Part shown: positions 55,624 to 64,000 of the stretch, one piece after another
Layout of the letters: each line of letters opens with the position of its first letter
How positions within the stretch are numbered: the first letter of the stretch is position 1
Origin: Symbiodinium natans
Lineage: Eukaryota > Sar > Dinophyceae > Suessiales > Symbiodiniaceae
DNA: 64,000 nucleotides
Direction of reading: 5' to 3'
NCBI GenBank assembly: GCA_905221605.1
Contig: CAJNDS010002281.1
Location: 147,501 to 211,500, forward strand
Made by a program: the position numbers and the translations under genes
The notes under the pieces: generated by a model
What the model was told of the DNA's origin: nothing
Databases searched by the model: none
What the model saw: only the letters and a program-made list of their open reading frames with translations

Positions 55624-56937
55624 GACGGAGATCAGCGGCATGAGGCAAGTGAGCGGAAGTCCGTGGCAAAGAAAAGGTTTATGATGGGTTCATGGTTCAC
55701 AGATCTTATGAATCCCTGGACAAAGCCCCCGTCCCAGTGTCCCTTCGGGCCACAAGCATTTCCTTGCATGTGTTTTTTGCAGGTGATCTTAGAGGCATGG
55801 GGTTTGGTCCAATCGACGTTGTTTTAAATTGGCCTTGTCTTAAATTGACATGTCAAGCCTGTAGGCCCTCCTGTAGGTTTGTAAGCTCAATGGCCCCCTT
55901 GGAGGTTCCCAATCCTCTGATGCTCTAAGGATATGTCACATGATGCTTTCATGTAGCGGGTTTAAGTGGTGGTGTGGTTTGGAGAAACTTAGCAAAAGCC
56001 GAATCGCTCACCTCGCTCTTCAAGCCTTCTTGTGTGTGGACCTCAGCTTGCTTGTGCCAGCAAGGGCGAGAAATTGCAAGAAATCTCCAGATGCCTCAGG
56101 CACAAGCTCAAACTTCACATCCCAAGATTCCGAAATTCCAAAAGCGTTGCTTTATTGCTATTGTTGGATGCGGGTCTTAGCGGGTCGACCACCAACTTTA
56201 AGTTCGGACTTCCGAACTGCTCTGCGTGCCTGACAGCAAAAGTCTCGACGAACTATGAGAGCACATGTTAAGGATGTTGCTTTCAAAATGCTTCTGATGA
56301 TGACGGTCAGGCTTTTCGTTTCACCTCTCTAGCTTCAGGCACACTTCAACTTCGGCTCACTTGGCTGTGAAGTCCCAGCTGCCACAGAGCCTGCACAGTG
56401 CCTGCAGAGAGACCGCAGTTCTGCCAAGAGCAGTGTAGGGAATTTCGGCTTGTGAAGTTCGACAGCTTCCCTCCTCAAATGCGACCAAACAATGCAGACC
56501 GCAGGCGCAGACATGAGTCGACGTAAGTATGGAGAAGTATGATAGTGAAGAATAGAGAATGCGTCAAAACAAGACACTTTCATCGGCGATACGGCTTGGG
56601 ACAGCCAGGATCGTTTCAACCTGAAATCAATCTGAAATCTTGAAGTTCACCGTAGCCACTGGGGCTGGCCTTGCGAACAGCTGGAAAAAGGTCCTGTCCG
56701 AAAGCCACAGGCCTGTCAGCGGCATTCCACAAGTGGGCACCATTCTTGAGGCCAAGGCTGCGGACGAGTGATCTTGGATGTTTGACGTCTCTTGAACCCA
56801 TCCTCACCCCCATATTTAAAAACACCCGGGCAGCCGTTTTTCCCGAATGCGGAGCTGGGGTGGAATAGTGCCGCAACTGGTCGCGAGGGTCCCCCTCAAC
56901 ATTTGGAGTCCCGTATCTCCTTTGCATTCCAGATGTG
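55624..56937. other. Spacer, no supported gene
   Basis: Short open frames at 55692-55928 and 55940-56233 on + have no motif. Nothing else is supported. Confidence 0.4.
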
Positions 56938-57076
56938 TGATAATGTGTGGACATTTGCAGTGATGGGGCTCCTGCTCTTCGCCATCTTCGTGACTGTCGT
57001 CCAAAAGTGCGAGAGCCTCGCCAATACTGCGGTCCCGAGCTTGAAGGGGTGGCGCGAACATCCGCGATGTCGTTAG
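56933..57076 (+). CDS. Possible terminal exon with one membrane helix
   Basis: After a CATTCCAG acceptor the frame reads MCDNVWTFAVMGLLLFAIFV, then TVVQKCESLAN ... HPRCR, to TAG at 57074-57076. It has one clear hydrophobic helix followed by a short polar tail, as in a tail-anchored protein or a last exon. No upstream exon was matched. It is followed by AT-rich sequence that could be a 3' UTR. Confidence 0.35.
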   Translation: MCDNVWTFAVMGLLLFAIFVTVVQKCESLANTAVPSLKGWREHPRCR

Positions 57077-59670
57077 AATTATCGCTGAACTGCTACGTAA
57101 ACAATGCCTAAGTGCTTGGCATTTGCCGGCATTTCAATTAAGGCTCGAAATGCATACTTGCACAATGCTAAAGCGCCCCCATGCATTCTCCACATGCTTA
57201 AAGCCCTGTGATTGACAATGTTGCCTATGTTTATTTAGCCAACATGTAACTGTGCTCTGCTTCTTTTTCCTGTCGTGTGCAACTCGTTTCTGACGACCGA
57301 ATTCTTGTAGTGCGAATGTGTGTGTATATATATATATATAAGCAGGTGATGTGTTTCATTTGCGGCCTTTTCTTGTGCTCGCCTGGAAAACCCTCGAGTT
57401 TGGAGTCTTTTAGCACTTTTTCACGCCCACTGTCTCGCAAGTCTTAATGTCATTACAAAACCCTGCCGTGTGATTTTGTGCTGTACTTTTGTTGTGCCAA
57501 CAAGAATAGTTACCATAGTTGGGGCTCTTTTTGTATTTTTAAATCAGGGCTCGTTATACTCATTGAAATAGTAGCACCGGCTTGTAACTGTGAAACGCGA
57601 CTTCGTTTGCAAAGCGATTAGAATAGACTCGACCTTATGGGATCACAGCCTTGTTAACTATAAGGTTGTCCCCCCAGGCTTAAACGCAACCGCCTGACAG
57701 GGTTTGGATAGTTTAATTTAATGTTTAAGTATTTGCACATACTTAACGGGTCGAGAAAATTGGACACCCCACCCGACATGAAAAAGAAATAGGTCTGTGA
57801 TTTTGTTTAACATAATTGGAAGTCAACTATTTCTTGGATTCGTATTGTTTGAATGGCCGGGAATATTGGAAAGAATGAAGGACAGCGCCAACAACAGATT
57901 TGTGAGAACTGCGGCTAGTTTTTTGTTTCGTGATCAGGGCTAGCAATGTTCATTGAACAACTACTATATCCGGGCGAGATTTTTACGTTGCAGCTGAGGT
58001 TGTTTTTTAACCCAACCCAGCCGAGGGGGCGGAAGTGGGGGAGTGAGTCCCGGGCCCGCGACCGCAAGCGACTGCACAGCAAAAAACGCAAATGCACTTG
58101 ACCCTACGAGGCGGGTTTTTTTGTTTTTGTAGGATTCGGTATGTGCATTGCAAAAACAAAAGGCAAATGATCCACGGCTTTGAGATATTTTCTCCGTTAT
58201 TGCATGAACGGCACTAGTAAATGTACCACACGTAATTACCATATTCGTCAATACCTCCCAGCAGAAATACTTTGCAGGCCAGCCAGCTATTGTGTGGCCA
58301 GGGAGTATTGAAAGAGAATAAAATACAGTTATTGACAACCGATGAGCCGATTGTTCTCTTCGGTCTCGAAACGCAAAAACTGTTATCGTCGCTATGTTAG
58401 TTCAACGAATGTACCTAATTAGGGTTGAAGTTTTTTTTGCCGTGCGGTCGTTGTGTGTACTTTTTGTTGCTTGTTCTTTTTGCCGTGCGGTCGCTCGTAT
58501 CTGTAAGCACCCGAAAAGGCGATACACGAACGCAGACCAATAAACAAAACTAGCCCTTTGATTTTCATCATGAAGTCGAATTAAAACGTGGATGGGTCTT
58601 TGATGTTTCATGATTTCCAAGAAGCCCGGATATGCATATTTAGCAATGCTGGTCATAGCAGCTGGCCTCTTCCAACTTAACGCTAGCATTTGCATTGGTT
58701 TCATGGACAGAACTTGATTTTGCGATACGCTTGTAGCTGCAAAGCGTAACTCAAGTTAACTCATCATTCAAGGGCCTTTATAGAAAGGACAACTTTCCAC
58801 ATTTGCGTGGGCCGGTGTCTTTGAGACTAGGCCTTCTTGCTCCATAGGTTCTATCAAACGTGGGAATATAGAACAATAGAACACAGACATGGGAATATAG
58901 AACACAGACGCATGCCCTGGCAGATTTGGAAGTTTTGAGTTTGGAAAGTTGCTCGTGAAATGAGGTCGTACTCTGAATGAAAGAAAAGTCATGAAAAGTC
59001 CATATGCCTTGGTTTCATTCCAGCACGTTTACACTTTCAGCGGAGGGTGGGAGCACCATCGCAAGTCTGCTTCCAACGAAGTCACTTGCAATTGGAGATG
59101 GTAGCAGACCTCGCCGGTGTGGCGTGCCCCCCTTCTACAACAAATAAGTGCGCAAGCGGGCGTGGGTAGGGCAGGGAAGGGTGGGGCGAGTGGGTGCGTG
59201 GGTGCGTGTTTGTTGATTGGCGGATTGTCCCGGGTGTTGCGATGGCGGCATCGTGGAGAAAAAAACCCCTGGGCCAGGTCTTAAGGGGAGGAATCCTGAT
59301 AAACAGGTTAAGGCCGTCTCGAATGGGGCGAAGTAAGGGATCCAGTGCCTCCTGGCAGGTTAGGGTCGCAGTCTCTAGTTGTTGGCAAACATCAAAGCCA
59401 GATTCAGGTTTTGATGTCTTTTCGGGTTTCGAGGTTTCGGGGCTTGGGCTATTTTTGGTGAAGCCTGGGTGCCAAATACCAGGACAAAGCACCGACCCCT
59501 CGTGAACGCAATTTGACAAAGGTACTGCGGGAGAACCACTCTTCAAGTTGTTTTTAATGTAGAAGGGCTGGGATGGTTAACCCTGCTGCTTGCGGATGTA
59601 GGTGTTATGATAACTTAGTTTTGTCAGGGATGTCAAGATGTAAGCTGTAGGAATGCTGTGAGTGCAGCTG
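57077..59670. other. AT-rich non-coding stretch
   Basis: Clearly lower GC than the rest of the window, with a (TA)n at 57328-57341 and many T/A runs. Frames are short. A short phrase TTTTTGCCGTGCGGTCG occurs twice, at about 58436 and 58478. No gene is supported. 59080-59550 is GC-richer but also without a motif. Confidence 0.5.
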
Positions 59671-59674
59671 CAGT

Positions 59675-60238
59675 TTGTTGCGGAAGGCGCAGGCGTGGGC
59701 CAAGGCCTTCGCCGCGGCCTCGCAGCACAGCTCTGGCCTCAACGCTGGTTCTCGTAGTTGGCTCGTAGGAAGCTCCCGTAGCTTTATTAGCTTTCGGAGG
59801 TGGCAAAACGCTCGCAGCTTAAGTCGTGTTTGGAAATATTTGGTGACAGTTTATGCCGAAGCTGGTGCTTGGCCTAGGCTATGCAGCCTTTCGGGTGCGC
59901 CCCGCTTGCTGCATCTGCTGCTGCAATGGTTTTGTCTTAGTTTCCCAAACAGCTCGAGACTGGTCTCCAACCTGGCGAGGACCTTTAGGAGTTTGAGCCT
60001 GAGTGTCGTTGTCGCCTGCGAGCGAGGCCGTTGGAGCCCAACCGTCGCATCTTTCACAGTGAAAACATGTAAGAACAAGAATTTCCGCTTGGCCCGACGA
60101 GACTTAAGTAGTGCCCTCACGCCGAGGTCCCGCGTGCATTCCATCCCCCGACATGTGCTCTCGCATGCTCTCGCATGCTCTCGCATGCTCTCGTGTGCTC
60201 TCGTGTGCTCTCGTATGCTCGCGGCCCATGTAATCTAG
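59675..60238 (+). CDS. Hypothetical 187-codon ORF, doubtful
   Basis: The longest unexplained + frame, ATG at 59675, TAG at 60236-60238. It is Ser-, Arg- and Leu-rich, and its C-terminus is generated by a GCTCTCGCAT tandem repeat. The minus strand is open over the same stretch (59851-60186). No domain is seen. Composition and the repeat tail argue against a real gene, but length alone justifies listing it. Confidence 0.18.
   Translation: MLRKAQAWAKAFAAASQHSSGLNAGSRSWLVGSSRSFISFRRWQNARSLSRVWKYLVTVYAEAGAWPRLCSLSGAPRLLHLLLQWFCLSFPNSSRLVSNLARTFRSLSLSVVVACERGRWSPTVASFTVKTCKNKNFRLARRDLSSALTPRSRVHSIPRHVLSHALACSRMLSCALVCSRMLAAHVI
60157..60222. repeat. GCTCTCGCAT decamer tandem array
   Basis: About six copies of GCTCTCG(C/T)(A/G)T in tandem, inside the 3' part of the 59675 ORF. 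Confidence 0.9.
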
Positions 60239-60344
60239 GACTTCACTCGCTCCGTGTCGCGACAACATGACAGGGACGACTTTCCTGCCGCATCTCTAGA
60301 AGAAGGATCGTTTCAGTCTGTTCTAAGGGGATCTGCGATTCGGT

Positions 60345-60611
60345 GTGTTCCTCTCGATATTTTCGCCTCTTAGAGTGGGCTGGCGTGCTGTGGCCGGCAG
60401 CGCTCTTGGGCCCTTGGGGTCTTTTGAAGTGGCCGGTATCATTGTGTTTTATTCAGATCGATGCCTGCCCGCCATGCTGAAGCAGTTCATCGTGCCAACA
60501 GAAGCGGGTGGAATACGAGGGCTTCCATCGGGCTTGGATTCGCCTAGATTTCCGGCCGCTCTCCAGATTGTCAGGGTTGTTCAGCCTTTGCGTGCATTTG
60601 CGAACAATTGA
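60345..60611 (+). CDS. Hypothetical exon candidate
   Basis: An 88-codon + frame. The 3' half after TTATTCAG (LKQFIVPTEAGGIRGLPSGL ... ALQIVRVVQPLRAFANN) has exon-like composition and ends at TGA. No family is recognised. Frames 61604-61867 and 61924-62241 further on are of similar quality. Confidence 0.22.
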   Translation: MFLSIFSPLRVGWRAVAGSALGPLGSFEVAGIIVFYSDRCLPAMLKQFIVPTEAGGIRGLPSGLDSPRFPAALQIVRVVQPLRAFANN

Positions 60612-61436
60612 AGCCCACTGCCCTTGCTGCAGACCATCAGCCAATCTCGGACAACCTCTCGGCGCATCGTAGGCCGGGAAGATAAGAGCATCATCCTCTC
60701 TCTCACCTTGCTTGGATGTGCGGACTGGGGGGAGGCTACTCTGTGACTATCCGCCCACGCCCGGTGCGAACTTCTGAGAGGAAGCTGCAAGTCTAGGATC
60801 CGGTTCCGTCCCAGAACAGGGAGGTCTGAATCGGTCTGAATCGGTCTGAATCATGCCGCTGGCAACAAAGGTCACGGCAACGCGGATCCGTCCTCCAATT
60901 TGTGCACGCAGTTGTTTGGCTATGCCTGTGATGTTGCTCCAGGCTGCATTTAATTCGGCGCCTCATGGCTGCCATAGAGCCCTTGTGAGTTTCTGCTGTC
61001 AATGCCGTGTTCTGCAAAGGTGATCTCGTGTACCAGCCAGTTCAACATGAAGCCAGGTTGTCCTTCGACTGCGTTGGCTGCCAACCCTGTCTTTCTCCTC
61101 AAGCTTATATCTTGTACTTATGGTTTTTGAAATGTCGGAGAGGTCAGCACAAACATGGTGTCGGGATGGGATGAGACCTGTGAGCAGAGCCAGCATCCTG
61201 ACCATGACCAAAGCTATAGGAAGTTGCAAGCCTCACATGGTGCATTCCAATCATCGGTAAAGGTGATCTTCTTGGTCAGTGTACATGTGCGTCGATATCA
61301 TGGGTTCATTACAGGCCTGATATTCGATGTGATCTGGCCTGACCAGATCCCATGGCCCGGGCGGCCTCGTTCGTTGCGCAAGCTGCAGGTCCAACACGGG
61401 CACTTTGGGAGAGAGGAAAGCCACTGACAAGTACTG

Positions 61437-61495
61437 ACACACACACACACGCACAGACACGCTCACACACACTCACACTCACACTCACACTCCGA
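61437..61495. repeat. CA-rich microsatellite
   Basis: (CA)n followed by ACTCAC hexamers. Confidence 0.9.
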
Positions 61496-61603
61496 CGTGC
61501 AACCGTCATGCTGACATGCTTCACGTTTGCTTGCCTCGCCGCAGTCTCCACTCAAGTCTTTCCGCTTACTACTATTTACCATTCTGCGACGTAACGTAGC
61601 TGA

Positions 61604-61867
61604 GTGCTTGAAGCGCGACTTGGCTTGCACCATGACCCGAAGCCCGAAACCCTACAGCCCTTTAAACTAGCAAGAGCGGAGGACACGGCAAAGACCGTGA
61701 AAGACCTTGCAAGCCGAGGCTTCTTCACAAAAGAAAGTTTCTTGCCTAGGGCCTTCACGCCCTGGTTCCATATCTACTGCACCTTGGTTTCCTATGGCTA
61801 CTCATGGTTTCATTTAACAGGTTCAAGCAATTGCGGCGGGAGTTGGACTCTCCAAGACGCCAGGTGA
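61604..61867 (+). CDS. Hypothetical exon candidate
   Basis: An 87-codon + frame reading EDTAKTVKDLASRGFFTKES and then an aromatic stretch (FHIYCTLVSYGYSWFH). A donor-like CCAG|GTGAAG lies at its 3' end near 61862. No family is recognised. Confidence 0.24.
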   Translation: MLEARLGLHHDPKPETLQPFKLARAEDTAKTVKDLASRGFFTKESFLPRAFTPWFHIYCTLVSYGYSWFHLTGSSNCGGSWTLQDAR

Positions 61868-62574
61868 AGCAAATCTCTTGACATGACCTTCTCAAGGAGC
61901 TTATTTCCCATCGTGGCAGCCTCTTGGCGACCAGAGCATGGCTAGCATTTCGATCAGTTTCGATCCTCTCAAGCAAAGCTTTTTGCGCAGACGTTGAGGG
62001 CCTTTGCTTCCTGCCTACGCGTGCAGCGCGGGATGACTGCACAGTCGGATCCTTGCATGATATCCTGGCAACTGTCCAAGAGGCCAGGTCACAACCTCGA
62101 AAGCAGCATTGGATAGCATTCGTGGGGCAGCATGTGACCAAACATCACCCGTTTGGTTCCAGATGTTTTTGCTCATTGTGGCCTTCACAATCGGCTGGCA
62201 CTTGCACCTTGGACTTGCAGGGGGCTGTTTGTAAATTCTGAATTCAGCTCTGTAATGTCCCGTATAGCCCGTAGCTTCTCTGCTCAGGATTGGGCCTTTC
62301 TTGGGTGTTGTGTTCCGCCAAAGCCGTGCAGTCACCATCTGCACCACTGCATTTCGCAGTGGCCCTCGCGGTGGTGGTGTGGTCCCAGCACAGGCACAGG
62401 CCAGCCAACGAGTATTTTCAGACAAGAAATTGTGCTGTGACACCCTTTCGGGCCCTTTCGCAAAGCAAACTTCAGACATGTCAAGCTAATTCATGTCAAA
62501 GCCTTGTCCAGGAGTCGGCATCTGAATCCGACATGCCAGAACGTGCGAGGCTTCAGCTGCCAGAGCGCCAGGCC

Positions 62575-63095
62575 ACAACTGGGGATGAGAGAGAAAGAGC
62601 GAGAGAAAGAGGGAGACGGAGAGGGGGGGAGGGGGGGAGGGGGGGGGAGAGGGAGAGGGAGGAGCCAAGTGTGCCCGAAGGAAGGAAGCAATAAAGGGGG
62701 GTGCAGAGGAAGAGGAAGAGGAAGCGGAAGCGGAAGAGGAAGAGGAAGAGACCTGAACCGTGATGGGAGCCCGCCTGCCAGAGATGAGATGGACGTGACG
62801 AGCCGTACGGAGAATGAGTGGTGCATGTCAACTGAGGGCATGTGTAGCCTGAAGCTCCAGGTAGCATTCGCAGGGCCATTTCTCACCAGCATGCGGCAGA
62901 GGGCCCCTTCTGGGGACTCTGCATGGGGTTTTCTTCGCTGGGTAGAAGACGAAGAACTCCTGAACCCAAACACGGGCGGGAAGAAGAAGAGAGAGACCTT
63001 GCAAGGAAGAAAGGCAGCAAGAAAGGAAGGAAGAAAGGAAGGAAGAGAGGAAGGAACCAAGGAAGGGAGAAAGGAAGGAAGAAAGGAAGGAAGAA
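62575..63095. repeat. Purine-rich repeats (GA, G-run, GGAAGA, GGAA)
   Basis: (GA)n and G runs at 62585-62665, (GGAAGA)n at 62705-62755 and (GGAA)n at 63000-63095, separated by ordinary sequence. The long frames on both strands here are mainly repeat artefacts. Confidence 0.9.
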
Positions 63096-63099
63096 TTGG

Positions 63100-64000
63100 C
63101 ACTGTGATTGGCGGTTCGGTAGACGTGGCACCTGAGCCCTGGGTGCTGGTTGGTTGTTGGGCAACGGTGCACTGATTTACTAGTAACTTACTAGTACCCG
63201 TCTCATGAACCTTCCTGTGCCGAATGTTTGCCACCCAAAGCTTGCCTAAGTGCGGGCCCGTATACATGAACTACTTGGAGAGGCTTGTATGTATTGTCCA
63301 TCGTAGTGGCAGCCAGTTCTGGTTCTCTACAAGTGACAGCGAGTCGCCAGTGAGGGGAGAGGTGCGTGCTTTGACCTCCGGTTCATGGGGTCATGGATGA
63401 GGGAATTATCTGGCAAAATCTGCCGCACCACCAGCACCATCAACTACAGTGCACCTCTGACGTCCCGAAGCTCTGCTCAATGGTGACCAAAATGGGGCTC
63501 CAACGGGCCGCACAATATTCACAACTTCCCCGTGCGAGGCATGAGTTGATGGCTTCGGGCCTTGGAGAGAATTCCTTGCACATCCTCGAATGTTCTGCTG
63601 CTCTGCCTCCTTTTATACCCACTTGCCGCCTTTCAGAAGGTCCGCTGTGGAACACGACGTATCGGCAACAGTGGTTCGCTACAAAGCGGTTGCGTATGAA
63701 GGAGTGTGCTAAGGCAGAGGACCGTAGTGTGCATTCGAATGCGTACTCCGGAGTACTCCGTGTCAAATATACTCAAGCATGCTGCACGGGAAGTTAGAAC
63801 ACTGATGAAACACATGTGATTGCAAAGAGGTGGGCGCTGCAGGTGGATGCCAAGCCCCGAAGCCGGAGCTTCCCGAATACGTGTTGGCGCCGGTAAATTT
63901 TCGTCTTTGGCCTAAACTGCGTAAACGATCAACACCAGTCGATGCCAGCACAACAAAGGTAATATTTAAAAGTAGCTTGAAGAGAACCAACCGGTGCAGC
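63100..64000. other. Window end, no supported gene
   Basis: The longest frame, 63393-63797 (+, 134 codons), has no motif and the minus strand is open over the same bases. Nothing else is supported. Confidence 0.4.

Noticed and set aside
62491-63267. 258-codon minus-strand and 223-codon plus-strand ORFs
   Set aside because: Both are built mostly from GA, GGAAGA and GGAA repeats and contradict each other.
1-64000. Dinoflagellate spliced-leader relics, tRNA or rRNA genes
   Set aside because: I looked for the conserved spliced-leader core and for tRNA/rRNA signatures by eye and saw none that I could support. A covariance-model search would be decisive.

Overview
The window looks like nuclear DNA of a dinoflagellate. 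I infer this from several signals. There is a plant/alveolate-type (CCCTAAA)n array. Coding sequence comes as many short exons separated by 60-260 bp introns. Many introns start with GC or GA instead of GT. Every gene I can recognise lies on the + strand, as in the one-directional gene arrays of dinoflagellates. Proteins resemble families typical of these algae (voltage-channel/cyclase fusions, TRP-like channels). Simple-sequence repeats are very abundant. Genus and species cannot be fixed by eye. Almost no single open reading frame is a gene: exons were found by reading protein motifs and matching splice phases, so many exon edges are approximate.

Layout. 1-3000: repeats and C- or CT-rich tracts, no recognised gene. 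3010-4980: a coiled-coil exon, then a DXD-type glycosyltransferase. 6570-7372: a Cys-rich 'FGDP' gene. 8545-20497: one large gene whose product begins as a voltage-sensor channel and ends as a class III nucleotide-cyclase domain. The cyclase catalytic residues appear to be lost. Its introns hold an 8-bp minisatellite, a foldback element, and a telomere-like array enclosed by inverted arms. 20.5-30 kb: mostly unresolved, with a Sep15/SelM-like (thioredoxin-fold) fragment near 25.1 kb. 30179-30745: a small unknown gene. 31192-40631: a GH47 alpha-mannosidase spread over about 9.4 kb. 41.5-42.3 kb: an S-adenosylmethionine-dependent methyltransferase resembling BMT2/SAMTOR. 44-51 kb: hypothetical exons only. 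52018-55623: an ankyrin-repeat, TRP-like cation channel, the gene least interrupted by introns. 57-64 kb: AT-rich then purine-rich sequence with weak ORFs.

How the genes relate. The glycosyltransferase and GH47 mannosidase both fit secretory-pathway glycan processing, and the two channel genes fit membrane excitability or cation entry. I see no operon-like logic beyond the common strand. Confidence is high for the families of the channel-cyclase, the GH47 enzyme, the TRP-like channel and the DXD glycosyltransferase. It is moderate for the methyltransferase and Sep15-like assignments, and low for isolated ORFs elsewhere.
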